A stretch of DNA of 64,000 nt, taken from NCBI RefSeq assembly GCF_026745355.1, contig NC_079208.1, positions 24,034,494 to 24,098,493 of the forward strand, given 5' to 3'. Of the stretch, positions 23,396 to 36,500 are shown piece after piece. A program made the translations under genes and the position numbers. Below the pieces are notes generated by a model that was not told the origin of the DNA, ran no database searches, and saw nothing but the letters and a program-made list of their open reading frames with translations. The DNA is from Beta vulgaris subsp. vulgaris (Eukaryota > Streptophyta > Magnoliopsida > Caryophyllales > Amaranthaceae). Position 1 is the first letter of the stretch, and the number at the start of each line of letters is the position of its first letter.

Positions 23396-23446
23396 TATAT
23401 AATATATATTATATAATATATATATATATATAATATATATATATAG
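23348..23446. repeat. (AT)n microsatellite
   Basis: About 100 bases of almost pure TA dinucleotide with occasional AATATA shifts, about 90 bases upstream of the F-box start codon. Confidence 0.9.
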
Positions 23447-23538
23447 CTGGATAATTTCGGAAAAAAAATACTTTGAGAAATCTCTTAAATTTTTTAGCAA
23501 TAGAGAGAAAATCCGAGTGAAAGAAAAAGAGTTATGCC

Positions 23539-24638
23539 ATGAAAAAAAGGTCAACAAATCGGCGCAATATATTTGAAAGCATGCCTATTGAGATAACAAT
23601 TAACATCCTTAGACGCGTTGCTTCACAACAACCATTCAGTCTGTTTTGTTGCAAATTAAGGTAATTTTAAATAATACCATCTTTTTGAAAGAGCTAGTTA
23701 ATAATAAAATTTTACTTAATGGCTATTTATTTTTTCTCAGTTGTAAGATTCTGAATAGACTATCACACGATGAACATGTGATGAAGAAAATTTACATTGA
23801 AGGTTTAATTAATTGTGAATCGTTGGGGAATAGTAATGCAATGTTTTTTTTTCGGGAAATGTCTTGAATGCAAAATTCCTTCTGCACTGCTTCGTTATGG
23901 ATTAGTAAGCCACTTTATTATATATCTCTATTTATTTATTTTCGTAGTAATTTTATATGATTATTTATCGTTTATAATATTAGTAGACACAATATGAATA
24001 GTTAATTAAAGCTTTCTTAAAAAGTTTCTACTAATCATGTTTCGAATTACAACTAAATGAAATAAAATTTTAAAAACTCAATAAAAACTGATACATAAGT
24101 TAAAGGTAATTCGTATGATTTGAAGACAATTTTTCTAATATTGTTAAACTTAAAGGTTTATTATATTTTTTAAATAATGTTAATCTAAAAGCTTTTTTTA
24201 TATGTTTTTATGCAGATCCAAATTTTTACCCATAATAACTACAACACTGGAGTTGGTAGTTTGCTCGATGCCAGAAGATCTGGACACACTATGTCAAGTT
24301 ACTTGCTAGGACTAGTTTGGCTATCTTCAACCTCCGCGAACAATATAGAGATTGGTCATGATTTGCTTAAAAAAACACTTAAACGACTACATATGGAAAC
24401 TATTATTAGATGTAGAGAGATCTTTATAAGAATGCGACAGACGATAAGGATAAGGACGGAGGATTTTGCAAAGGAGCCACCATTTGTTTGTCAGAGAAAA
24501 AAAAAGGATCATATAAAGGGCGACATGTGGGCGATACACAATTACTATTCCATCGCTAATGGTTATAATATATTGGACTGTTATGATTGCAAGTGTGATC
24601 GAGAAGTTAGATTTTTCTTCAATATGATAAAGTATTGA
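23539..24638 (+). pseudogene. F-box protein, At2g35280/At1g67623-like, one frameshift
   Basis: Exon 1 (23539-23660) holds the F-box: FESMPIEITINILRRVASQQ, then FSLFCCKLS. Exon 2 (23741-23904) continues CKILNRLSHDEHVMKKIYIE and, after a break, GKCLECKIPSALLRYGL. Exon 3 (24216-24638) has the SEL1/TPR-like part (FTHNNYNTGVGSLLDARRSG, SSYLLGLVWL) and the cysteine tail CYDCKCDREVRFFFNMI. These features define a plant F-box family thought to act as SCF ubiquitin-ligase adaptors. The only break is in a run of nine T (23844-23852); eight would restore the frame, so it is either a fresh mutation or an assembly error. It is paralogous to the gene at 45128. Confidence 0.8.
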
Positions 24639-24775
24639 AGAACATTTTATTGTTATTAGTTAACGTTTTCAATTATAATAAAAAATTTAGACCCAATATT
24701 GTGTACTTTTATATTATCTATATAATTTCTTATTATTGTATATGTTATTTGTATTTAATTGTGTATTAACTAATT

Positions 24776-24805
24776 ATATTTTTTAGCATTAATCTTTCAT
24801 GTTTC
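24776..24805 (+). repeat. 30-bp direct repeat straddling the CACTA left end (copy 1)
   Basis: The 30 bases here, including TTTTTTAGCATTAATCTTTC, recur exactly at 24862-24891. Copy 1 is outside the CACTA terminus (24813) and copy 2 is 49 bases inside it. The sequence after the two copies differs, so this is not a plain tandem duplication. Confidence 0.9.
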
Positions 24806-24891
24806 GAATAATCACTACTACAAAAAAGGGTAAAGATAACTGTTAAATAAGGCTTTACATAATATTTTTTAGCATTAATCTTTCATGTTTC

Positions 24892-25669
24892 TAGAGACCT
24901 ATCATGCATTCATGCTAATCCTTATTCCCTACACTACAACATGAAATAACAACACGTTGATCACCCCTCAAACCAAATCATCCTTCAGCATCACATATTA
25001 GCTACAGCAACACATCATCACATTAGTCACCTAATCCAAAAACCCACGCCACATCACTTGGCATCTTCATCAATAATCTCGCCAATACTCCATACATATC
25101 CTACCCCGTACACTATCACGCCCATGATCTTCATCACCAACCACATAATATTCATCATCTAACCTTCATCCTTATCAGGAATAATAATCAAGTATTTTCA
25201 ACCAATTTATCCAAATTGCTCTTCATATCTCTAATATAATATAAATATAAATCTACGGTCTAAAAAATTCGTAATCATATAGAAATTAAAAAAAGCCAAA
25301 TTATAACTAATGTTCAAGTATCTTATCGGGAATAACTAGTCGTCTCAATTGTACCGTCTCAAGCATATAGCGACACACATAATATCCACAGTCTAGAGTA
25401 CCAAGCGGTTGACGAGGGCACTATACACAAGAAATCACAAATACTTTAATATAAACAATGAAAAATATTTTTGGTTATCAAAATAATGAAATGAAAGTCA
25501 ATACCTCTATTTATTCCATCTAATTTCGGGATTCTTTTTTATCTTCTTGATATCTTTTCGATGGTACGTGATAAATTTGATAATTCCCCTATGTGTTCAT
25601 AACAAGTTTAGGCAAATAATAAAATAGTATATTATTAGTAATAAAATATTAAATAGTCATTCAAGACTT
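24892..25669. other. Left interior of the CACTA
   Basis: No gene is recognised. It contains CATCA/ACATC-rich sequence (24920-25200) and TTATCGGGAATAAC and AATAATCAAGTATTTTC motifs. It is probably the 3' non-coding end of the minus-strand Ulp1 gene. Confidence 0.4.
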
Positions 25670-28345
25670 ACTCATTGATGATCTTTTTAGCAAATGGTCG
25701 AACTTCATTTTCTACTCCTGCTGGATCTAACCAATACACCAATCCGTTCCAAGGACTAATAACAGCTAACATCCAATGTTACTATATAATTGAATAAGTT
25801 AAGATGACGAAAATAAAATCATTATAAATTTAAATAACACCATAACTTTTATACTCAAATAATAATTCATATAGACTAAACACAACACTTACTTCTCATT
25901 ATATGGTGCAAAAAAGAGTTGATTGATATTTTTGCCATCATTAGATGCAAAGATACAAGCCAAATAATCAGATCGTGGATCTCCTTCTTCTGTTGTCGTT
26001 GGTGTCAAAGGACTTAGAACATTGGTGTCACAAAATCCATATACCCCTGAAATCCCTTCTTTATAACAAACTTCACTCAAGTACCTAGAAAAACTTGTAG
26101 GTGTTATTTAGAAAATATCAAAGTATCCAAAAACATAAAATCACTAGTTTGAAAAGGGCTACAAAATTTACTCACTTCATGAATATGGACATGTGAGTTG
26201 ATCCATTCTCCTTTTGGAAGCACCAATCGAGCATATCCTCATAATCGATGGCAACATCATGTTCATTATAAAATACTTTTGCCGGAATTCTAATGGATAT
26301 AGTTTCTTGCCTCTTTTTCATTCCTAAAGCTTGAATCTTAAAAGCTCGCACCAAACTAGTAGATAGTCAACTTATCTTGATCTTTTGCAGTGATCGAGTA
26401 CTTTCGAATGGATGATGATTGTGATGATGTTGTTCCAGGAGATGGTGTAGCCAACTGTGCTTGTGTATCATCCTTGACAAAATCCATGCAAGATATAATA
26501 CTTGTTTATGCATACGAAAATTATATGAATAAGATTTTGTGCAATAGAAGAAAAAATTAAATTTATTAATACCTTCTTGAATGGAAGAATCAAATGGGTT
26601 GGCCAAAGAATATAAGCGTCCTTAGCTTGGAATACATACTGAAATTCCTCAGTAGGGCATGGTAAAAGTGCACGAGGCTCAACAACCTCAATGATGGCAA
26701 CACGACGTTGAGTACTCGACGGGATGCTATGATAAACACGTAGAACCTCTGTTGAGGTTGGTATGTACACTTTACAATTAGCAACAACCTTAAGCTCATT
26801 GTCACATTCAATCGCCAAGCAACAATCACTCTCACCCTATTTACAAAAATAACATTAAAGAATACATTGGAAAAATTAGAAAAATTCTTTATTTTCATCA
26901 ATATTTATTCAACAGCACATTAAAAGGTATTTTACTTGTCTTCGAAAAGTAAACATTGGAATAATTAGAATACAATTGGAATTTATATAATAGTACATAA
27001 TACCTCAGGGAAAAAGTTTTCATCTACGTCCGTTGTATGAGGTTCGGGGACTGTCGAAGAAGAAACTTGATGCATCTTACTTGTCTCCGGCCACAATACA
27101 TGGTAGGGCTCAATATCATGCTCTTGTTCATTATGAGGTTCAAGTTCTCGTTGAATTGGATTGTGATCTGAAGAAATGTTGGTATCTGCCTCTAGTTGAA
27201 GTTGAAATCGTTGAACACCTATGCCAATCAAACTACCTAATTGAGAAGCATTAGACGCTTTATCATTAGAAACACCAATTTGGCTACCATTACTCCCATG
27301 CCCATCAGAAAGACCCAATTCACCACCGAAATTACCACCACTCCAATTTGCTTTGAATTGACTCATTTGTTGACTCATCTGCTCAGGGCAAATCTGACAA
27401 CATGTTGTAAGGAAGGACATAACAAAATTTTGAGTGTTTCTCATTTCTCCCAACTCTGATCTTAAATTTTTTATTTCAGCCTTCATTTGGCTAGGTGGTT
27501 GTGGTCGGTTTAATCCAAAATCACACCCAAACCAACACCCTTGACACAACCACCATGTTCTGGTTTCTCAATTGCTTTTGATAAAATATCATCTCGACCT
27601 TCTGCAATAATTTCTCCTCTACTTTGTTGTGCCTCCAAAGATTGCTAGCACCAAGAACAATTTTATATAATAAAGTTAGTATAATTTATATTATTACAAT
27701 TACAGTAATCTAACTTATAAAATGTGCAAAAAGTTCGTACAATTGATTCAGCGATTTTTAAATCATTAGGATTCTTAAATATCATTGTTCCATCTTTGAC
27801 ATCAGAATGAGCTCTAAGCCAGGTCAAATGTTGAGGAACTATAGGCGCATTTATCCCTCTCTTCTCAAGGTCCTTTGCCTAAAAAGTCACAAATTCGTAA
27901 GAAAACATAGTTTAGAAAAATTAGAGTTCAAAGTTAATTGCACCAGGTTGTTTGAAACTTACAATCTCTTCCTCAAAATGTTGATACCCTAGTCGTCCTC
28001 CACGATAGCTTGATTTTCTATTATCCTTCCCTTTTTTCCGATTTTTTTAACTTAATTCCTGCATAAATAATGATATAATTCAACATAAGTAACATTTTTA
28101 TATATCTGGTTATAAATAAGGTTTGTAGGAATTGAAACCTTAAACTTAGGATATATTGATGTTTTAAGAAATTGGTCCCAATCTTCTTGAGTTATCCATG
28201 GATATAACCCTGGTTTTGTCTTCACCAATTGTCCCCTGGAAGTGTACAACCACTCCTTTCTCAATCTTGCTTTAAAAATGCGTAATGCAATAGCAGCTCG
28301 CGATCGATAAGATATAACGTTTACGACCTTCTAATATTGTGAACC
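25670..28345 (-). CDS. CACTA second gene: Transposase_24-type with Ulp1-like protease
   Basis: Read on the minus strand from 28345, exons give [20 protein letters not shown] and [16 protein letters not shown], then [14 protein letters not shown], then [20 protein letters not shown]. This is the pattern of plant CACTA ORF1 proteins (Transposase_24, PF03004). A coiled, polar region follows (26983-27490), then a DUF8039-like block ([20 protein letters not shown], 26590-26818). Last come Ulp1/C48 protease pieces ([19 protein letters not shown], then [18 protein letters not shown] at about 25671-25778, with the catalytic His-Trp and a downstream Asp). A stop in the Transposase_24 part near 27515 and short exons suggest damage. 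In this family the protein is thought to bind transposon ends; the role of the protease is unknown. Confidence 0.75.
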
Positions 28346-28585
28346 CTTTCTGCATAATGCAAAGGTCATTTATTAGTACATTATCATCAATAAAAGGGTA
28401 TACATTAAACACAGTAAGACCACTTGCTTCTGTATAAGAGCCAGTGGAAATTTGATAAAAATCTCAAAAACATCATAGGAAACAGGAAATCCACATGTAA
28501 ATAAAAATCTCAAAAACATCACAGGAAACAGGAAATCCACAGGAAACACCTGACATGCAAATGAAAGCTTTTTCCAACCGTTTGT

Positions 28586-29339
28586 TTGCTGCCAGTTATG
28601 ATGATCAGAGTGTGTTATTGTAGTTGTGCTGTCCGTCAGACTGGCTCTTTCCTAGAAACTGGTGCTCCAAACGGCCTGCTTGGACTTACAATGGATCATA
28701 TATCACTTCCTAGTGTTTTAGCAAGTCAGAACCTTACTTCTAATTCTTATTCTATATGTTTTACTGGATATGGTTCTGGTACAATTATTTTTGGAGATAG
28801 AGACAATAACAGACAAGGTGAAACACCACTCAACCCCGATCAATTAGAGTAAGTTTTGGACTTTTTCAAGAGTACATATATATCAACACTTTACACTTGC
28901 ATATCACAACGGCATTTTAGGAGGTATTTTCCAGAAATTTATTCCAAAGAGAATAAAATGCCTTTTTAATATGCACTATTTATATCAATTACTTGATAAA
29001 TTAAGAATTTATGGAGCTTATACTAATTGTCCTTTGTCAACAGTTTATATAATGTCAGCATAACTCATATTACTATGGGTACTAATGTAACTGCCACAAA
29101 CTTTACTGGGATTATTGACTCTGGCACTTCATTTACTCACTTGACTGAACCAGCTTATAGTCTTTTTTCTGAAAAGGTAAGTTTTAGTATAAGGTATATC
29201 TATTGATTTTATTTTTTACAAATGGAGATGGAGTTTAATGTTAATAATCTGTGCTGCAGTTCAATTCTCAGGTAACTAATCGAAGGTTGCAAGTCGATCC
29301 ACATAGTCCATTCGAATACTACTACTTACCATTACCAAA
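28586..29339 (+). pseudogene. Captured aspartyl protease fragment with introns
   Basis: Three exons of a plant A1 aspartyl protease (At2g17760/At4g35880-like) are present. Exon one, to 28851, has RQTGSFLETGAPNGLLGL, then DHISLPSVLASQNLTSNSYS and GTIIFGDRDN. Exon two, 29044-29176, has YNVSITHITMGTNVT and the second catalytic site IDSGTSFTHL. Exon three, 29261-29339, has FNSQVTNRRLQVDPHSPFEY. GT-AG borders are kept, so the piece was copied as genomic DNA. The first catalytic DTGS half and the C-terminal third are missing. It lies inside the 14-kb CACTA, against the direction of the transposase genes. Confidence 0.85.
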
Positions 29340-29924
29340 GTGAGTAACATTTTATCTCATAAGATAAGAATATGAAATACAATAAAGCACCCCTGCATTT
29401 TAAAAATCGACATGGAACATCCAGATAACAGTAAAAAATTAACAACATTCATCCACAAGATATTCTATGACATATCATTAGAGCTAGTAGTAACGCTAAG
29501 TATCCTTAGAGTTGGCCTTCAGGTTCTGTTATATCTCTTCAGTATCATATATCCCTTCAGCAGATATCTGTAATGTTTCGTTGGTTGAGAATGTCTACCA
29601 CCCACCTTAAATTCATCTTTAGGAGAAAAACTTATCCGATAGGCAGATATCTGAATATGTTCAAAATGACATTAGACTTGAGTGACTCTAGAGACAGTTT
29701 ATAACTGAGGTTATGAACATGGCATACATAACGAAAGCAAACACAAACAAGTCTTGGTGGGATGCAAACTACATAAAAGAATTGCAATATCTTAATATGA
29801 CCAACAACAATGGAAGAAGAGAACTAGCTAGCGCCTAGCAGCTTTAAACGCAAGAACAACCTTTCACATACAGCTCTGGAAATCATATCAATAATGTACC
29901 AATACTTTAGAAATTTGGAATTCA
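29340..29924. other. CACTA interior, no gene seen
   Basis: The sequence downstream of the protease fragment (the site of the next host intron) has no recognisable exon. A leftover intron of the captured gene is likely, but it cannot be shown from sequence alone. Confidence 0.35.
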
Positions 29925-29996
29925 CAAATACAAGGCTACTGGTATGATTCTCGCTTTGGGTGCGAGAGGTCACGAGTTCAATATTAGGAATGCCCC
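29925..29996 (+). tRNA. tRNA-Pro(UGG) relic or tRNA-derived SINE head
   Basis: The anticodon arm and its surroundings (GGTATGATTCTCGCTTTGGG, TGCGAGAGGTCACGAG) match nuclear tRNA-Pro with anticodon TGG. The 3' end GGAATGCCCC is the expected acceptor strand. The 5' acceptor strand, normally GGGCATT, is replaced, so the stem cannot pair. The T arm is altered too (GAGTTCAATATTAGG). It is therefore a pseudogene, or the head of a tRNA-derived SINE; a T run follows about 25 bases later. Confidence 0.7.
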
Positions 29997-30285
29997 AAAT
30001 AAATAGACTGTAGAAGCCTTTTTTTTCCATCCATTGACTAATAAACGTTAGTAGCTCGTGTCATATAAACTACCACCACACATACAAAAGGCAGAAGAGT
30101 TTGACATTTCCAGTGATGGAATTTTCAGTTTATGTTCAAGAGAAGTACACCAAGTCTACCAATGAAAAAAAAGGAAAAGGAGAAAGAATTGGCAATGGCA
30201 GAAAAACATTTACTTATTCTTATCGACTCGTAGAGTGAATTCTTCAGCTCTTTAGGAACATCACCCCACCGTAGGTAGTTGATGT

Positions 30286-30519
30286 CTACACGCTCAGAAC
30301 ATACACCAAGATAAGTACAAATTCGTTCGATGATCCCACATGGAACCTTTCTCTATTCCATTCAAGTGGAATTTTCCGACCTCCTGAATTGCCTCCTACT
30401 GTGCACATACTTGCGACTCTGCGGTCCTCACGTTCAGCCCCATTACCATCATCATCATACTCGGTGTTCGAGGTTGTATTCTCTTGAGGTACCATGTCAC
30501 GCTTTCGCCCCTTTGCCAT
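30286..30519 (-). CDS. Unrecognised short ORF inside the CACTA
   Basis: The minus-strand frame starts MAKGRKRDMVPQENTTSNTE and continues acidic, then basic, to a stop at 30286, 77 residues in all. It has gene-like composition and is preceded on its strand by a possible leader. It may be a first exon of the Transposase_24/Ulp1 gene, or captured material. No domain is seen. Confidence 0.25.
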   Translation of the reverse strand: MAKGRKRDMVPQENTTSNTEYDDDGNGAEREDRRVASMCTVGGNSGGRKIPLEWNRERFHVGSSNEFVLILVYVLSV

Positions 30520-31119
30520 TAACCTGAAACGATGACAAAATTAAATATCATAATGATGTAGATATTTAACTTTAAAGTCCTTTAATCAAAGTTCTAAGTA
30601 AATATTTAAATTTAAAGGGCACTAGGATCAAAGCATAGGATTTTGCAAAGTTGAGCCATAGGCCACACCGTCATATATCCTCTGTCCCACTTTTTAGCTG
30701 TGCATCTTTAGCGAATATAGTTCAGGGTAGACTATTAGTATGAGTTTCTTGGTTAGCTACTGTATACTTCAAGACATGGTAAAAGATGGAGTTTGGTTAT
30801 TCTTTGTTTGGCTTCAAGTTCTTTTGAGGCCTATATTTCCGATATTAATGAAGAGTATACATTGTGACAATAGATATCTGTTCTTTTTTTGGGGGAAGGG
30901 TTGACCATATTTTTTTTATGTAACCAATAAAATATGATACCCTTACAAAGGTGAACAAGCGTGGGGTTATTTACTACAAGAGCTAAGAAATTAAGTTAGG
31001 TGTATATGGTGTCAGGGTAGTCTTCTTGGTGTTCAGACTGCATAAAATGATCTATGTGTGGCTACTTAGGTTGTAAGATTTTACATTAGCTAATGTCTAT
31101 AACTAGAAGGATGACATTT

Positions 31120-31255
31120 TAAACTTTGGCAAAATGGTAAGGGTTGCATCCCCCTCTAAAGTTCTACTAACAGCTGAGGGAACACTGTCTAAAATATGGA
31201 GCTAAATGTCCTGAGTTATGCCTTGATTAGTGAACCAATCCGCCATGCGATTGCC
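31120..31255 (-). pseudogene. LINE RNase H domain C-terminal fragment
   Basis: On the minus strand the frame reads GNRMADWFTNQGITQDI, a stop, LHILDSVPSAVSRTLEGDAT. This is the end of the plant LINE-type RNase H domain (GN..AD.LA..G, then P......L..D). It is an isolated scrap with a nonsense codon. Confidence 0.6.
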
Positions 31256-32503
31256 TTCTCAGTTCTACATGTGTATACTGTGTTATACTATTCTAGGTTG
31301 TATATAGTTAAAATGACAGTGTTCCCTCCATAAAAATACCATCAGCAATTTCACTGTCACTATCAGAAGGTTTCTATATGCACTCTTACCCTGCTGCTTT
31401 TTGAAACCCCAACAGAGCAGCCCTTAGCTCTGGACCTTTTGTTCTGCCACATTTCATGCACATAATATTTTTACCTGCCAAAAGCTGATGCATTTTGACA
31501 TCTTTTGTCTCAACTGTCATAGAGTATGGTCTATTGTAGATTTACCGATTTATATTGATTGGAAATAAGTCAATTTTTTAAACTAAAAGAAATTTCATTA
31601 ATGCAGAAAAAGAATGTTCTTCTGCCTGTTTTCAGATTCTTAATCCCCTTTAAACTTACATATCAGAGGAAGGATAAGCATGTAGAGTTTGAGACTTTTT
31701 TTGTGTATTTGTACAGGTTAAAGCAGCTTGCTGCATTAGTTCATCAAGATTGGCTAAAAGAATTGTAAAGGGGCTGATAAACTGTGAGGTGGTACTTTTG
31801 GGCATATCAAAAGAGGTACATAGGGGGGATTGGAAATTGAGATAACAATAACAATTTTAGATACCTTTTTAAGCTTTGGGAGGTGTTTTAGTGTTATATA
31901 TATTGGTATGCCCAATCAACCTTTTGTTTAAAGTGTGAGAATGGAAAATATGCATGATCAGAAGAAATATATGAGTTATGAAAAAAAAGGAAACCTCAGT
32001 GATGGGTGGGCATTGTCTATTTTCATAGAAAAATACAATTCTGTATTTTGTTAAGGAAAGTTTTGATACATCAAAATGCTGCTTTCTGAATTTTAATTAA
32101 TTTGTTGGCTTGGAAACTTGGGGGAATATTTTTCTAATTGAGCCAAGTATTATGATGCTAATAAGAGGTTGATGATATTTTATGCAAGACTTGGAGTAAT
32201 TCATTTGGTCGGGTATTTATAAATGGTAGGAAAAAAAAGGTAGTAATTCATCATTTGGAGATGTTGAAAAAAAGCACATGAATAATATACAGTTCAGATT
32301 TCGTGACAAGATTCAGACAAGTTTGACTGGCTTTAAGAGTGAAATCATCTCACCATCTTCAGAAAGTTCCAAATCTCTATCTTTATCTAATGCTACTGGA
32401 CACAAGGTTCATAGGAGCTAAAACAGACCAAGTGCAATTTAACTACACAATCAACAAGAATGTAGTAACCCAATAAAATTTAAAACCCTAAAAACGAAAT
32501 TTA

Positions 32504-32602
<99 letters not shown>

Positions 32603-33578
32603 TCACATAATATAAGCATTAAACTGAAGATGAGCAATGAAGAGCAGATGTAAGTAAATATCAAGTAGCAAACAAAAATAGGATCCAGCTATCTTAGAAA
32701 CAAGCAAGCTGCAAACATGAGCAACTGAAGGGAAACCATTAGAGCTGCACAACTAAATACCTCTTTTCTATTAAATTCAGAAGAGCACAATGCATCCCTA
32801 AAATAAAAATGTAGAGAACAAACTTCAGAAGCACCAGGAACTCTAGAAATCATTTAGAATTTTCAAAAGACTATGAATAGCATTTCTTATTGGGCTGCTT
32901 AGGTGTGTTGATGCATTTCTTTGTCCATAAATCCCTATAGTCTTCCTAAACATATTTTTATTTGCTTAATCTTGTCAACTTGCTATTGCTGCAGCTCCTG
33001 CTGCTCTGAGAGCCAAAGGGAAGTAACTTTACTCCTTGGACAGTTTGCGTCTCCTGATTCAGATAGCAAGGTTTGCAAAATAGTTTTGGCGGTTCAAAAT
33101 GATGAACTACAGTGACTATCAAGGACTACATCCTAAACTCTCACGAACCAGTTTGCCAAAATGTCAATGTTGATATACAATGTAATGCATTTCTCTCTTT
33201 CCACTTGACTACGTCACATTGCTAAATGAACATACTAAAGAATCAGAAAATGTAGGTATAAAAACAGAATAATTGTGCTAAAAAAATAATTAAACACTCT
33301 GCTGCTACCAGTGCAAAAACAACACATACCCCTTTAGGTGGCTCTGGGTTTCGACAGAACTTTGAACCGCCAGGTGCCCATAGAACTGCAGAGTGGTTGA
33401 AAAAGATATGAGATACATAGTGTCTATAACTCTAATTGACAAAAAGAACTATATGAGTGATAGAAATGAGGTGGGTTGTTGCTAAGAAGCTTGAAGATGC
33501 AGCTAAATCAGATGTCAGAGAAAGACTGCTAATTACATTATGATTTTCATATAAAAATCTACCTCAATTTTTTCTTCA

Positions 33579-36500
33579 TTAAGTTTTTCGAAGCCGCTTT
33601 CGAGATGCTTTTTTTTTCTTACTTTCTTGAATCCATTCACCTTCATTGTGATCATCTCGTATGTACACGGATGCATCATCTAAACTATCATCTTCTACAT
33701 GAACCTTCCTAGATGGACTTTCCTCCAACTCATCATCATTATAGTCATCAATGTCATAACGAGACCTCGGTGTTAGAACTATCGATTTTCTCTTATCAGC
33801 CGGATCAGTTACATAAAACACTTGTTTTGCTTGGCTGGCTAAGATGTATGGATCGTCCTTGTGGCCGAGCTTTTGAAGGTTGACTAAGGTGAACCCTAGA
33901 TCATCGTTTTCAACTCCAGTGTTATTGTCAACCCATTTGCATCTGAAAATAGGTATCGAAAAACAAGAGTAATGCAACTCACAAATCTCTTCAATGACTC
34001 CATAGTAGTACATTGAATCATATATGGGGCAATTGTCTTTCGCACTTGCAAAATGCATAGCTTAGCTTCTAAGCTTACTCCACTATTTTGCATTGTACTA
34101 TTTTGATCTTGCTCCCATGTGTAGAATGTGTAACCATTGATAACATATCCAGAGTAAAAAGAGGCATTGAAATTTGGCCCATAAGCTAAACTCTTGAGTC
34201 GATTAGAAACCAAATTTGAAGATTCCTCACTCACTCATTATTTCATCTTTGAACCACCTACTGAATGATTTGCAATGTTCACTTGCTAACGATTTTGCGT
34301 TAACTCTTGGGAGTTGTTCCCTTAAATAAGACATGTGGCGTTTGACATACGGTATGACTTCCGACTCATTATGAAGAATATAAGTGTGTGCCATGTTCCA
34401 TGAATCATGAGACATGTCACGTTGTTTATGACCTATGGTCCCCTTTCCGTCCAATCTTCCACTATGTCGAGATCTAGGGAGCCCTATCGTCTTTGTCAAT
34501 CCCACAAAACGACCACTAAACTCTATAGCATTCTCATAAAAAAGACGCTCCGCAATACAACCTTCCGGATGATGGTGATTTTTCACATACCCCTTATATG
34601 TTTTCATTTGCCTTTCAAAGGGATATTGATTTCTCAAATACACTGGACCACAAAATCTGACCTCTCTCACCAGGTGAATCGTTAAATGAACCATAACGTC
34701 GAAAAATGATGGAGGAAAGTACATCTCCAATTGGCACAACACGACAACAATATCATTCTCCAATGTAGTCAACTCTTCTGGGTCAAGAACTTTGCTATAT
34801 ATCGCATTGAAGAAATGACACAGTCTAATAATGGCGTATCTAACTTTTTTAGGCAGAATTGAACGAATAGCCACAGGTAACAAATACTGCATCAAAATAT
34901 GGCAATCATGAGACTTAAGGCCCAACAAGTTTTCAGATTTCCATGACACCAAGTTCGAATATTGGACAATAACCCTCTGCACTTTGACACCTGCTAAACA
35001 CTCACAAAACTCCTTTTTCTCTTTTCTTGACAACCTATACGCTGCAGGAGGTAAGTATTTTCGAGTTCCATCATCAACAACATGTAGTTCGCTTCTAATC
35101 CCCATTGCCTTCAAATCATCTCGAGCTTTAACACCGTCTTTTGTCTTCCCAGGGACATTCAATAATGTACTAATCATCACATACATTCTTCTCGATATGC
35201 ATCACATCTAGTGAATGCCGGACAAAGAGGAATCTCCAATAAGGTAGGCGCCAAAAATATGGACACTTCTTGTATCCCTGTTTAGGAAGAGGATTCTTTT
35301 TATTTTTCATACCAAATGTAATATGATATCCTTAATATTTGAAGCACCTCCTCACCACTCTTAACCTTAGGACGTCCCACAAAACATTGTTTACCATTAA
35401 ATGTTTTTTCAACTTACGATAATGATGATTAAAGGTAGAAATTGACGATTATCATTGAAAACATTCTTTCCAGTCTGTTAACCACATTCGTTTCAAACCA
35501 TCCTCACATATAGGACAAGCAGCTTTTCCTTTCGTTGTATATCCCAAAAGATTACCATAAGCTGGATAATCTTGGATAGTGCAAAACAACATTGCTCTTA
35601 AAGTGAACTTTTCCTTATGATAAGAGTCGAACACTTCCACACCTTGTTCCCATAGGATGTTCAAATCATCAATAAGAGGTTCCAAGTACACGTCAATGTT
35701 ATTTCCGGGTTGTTTTGGCCCAGATATCAATAGAGTAAGCATCATGTACTTTCTTTTCATACACAAATTAGGAGGCAAATTGTAAGTCACCAAAATCACA
35801 GGCCAAGTACTATGGGTGCTACTAAGGGAACCAAATGGATTCATACCATCAGTGGACAATGCAAGACGTAGGTTCCGTTTTTCTTTACAAAACTCGGGGA
35901 ATTTACCATCTATAAAGCTCCATTGGGGTGAGTCAGCTGGGTGTCTAAGTTTTCCATCCTTTTTACGTCCATAATGGTGCCATGTCAACTGCTCAGCGGT
36001 ATTTGGATCTGAAAACAATTGTTAAACCTTGGTATTATTGGAAAATACCATAATACCTTAGCCGGCACTTCTTTCTTCTTGTACCGTGAGGCATTGCAAA
36101 CAAACAACTCTCTAACAATTCACTTCCATTACGGTATAACATGCAATCGTTAGGGCAAGCATGAATTTTCTCATAAGGCAAGCCCATTGAGCCTAATACC
36201 TTTTTTGCCTCATATGTACTACTTGGGAGGACATTTTCCTCCGGAAACATGTCTTTCATCAATTCAAGAAGAGAACTAAAACTTGCATCAGTCCAACCAC
36301 CACTAGCCTTTAAATTATACAACTTAAGCACACCCGATAATCTCGTGTATTTACAGCCTGGGTATAATGGCTGTCGGAATCACTTACCAACCTCTCGAAT
36401 GCAACACGATCCTCATTGTAATCATCCTCATTTACACGCGATAAAAGGTCCTCTATTCCATCGCCCTCGTTAAAATTATCCTCCATTTCATACTCCATAT

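Noticed and set aside
23306..23557. ORF of alternating I and Y residues
   Set aside because: It translates the (AT)n microsatellite.
29925..29996. Functional tRNA-Pro
   Set aside because: The 5' acceptor strand cannot pair with the 3' strand and the T arm is altered.
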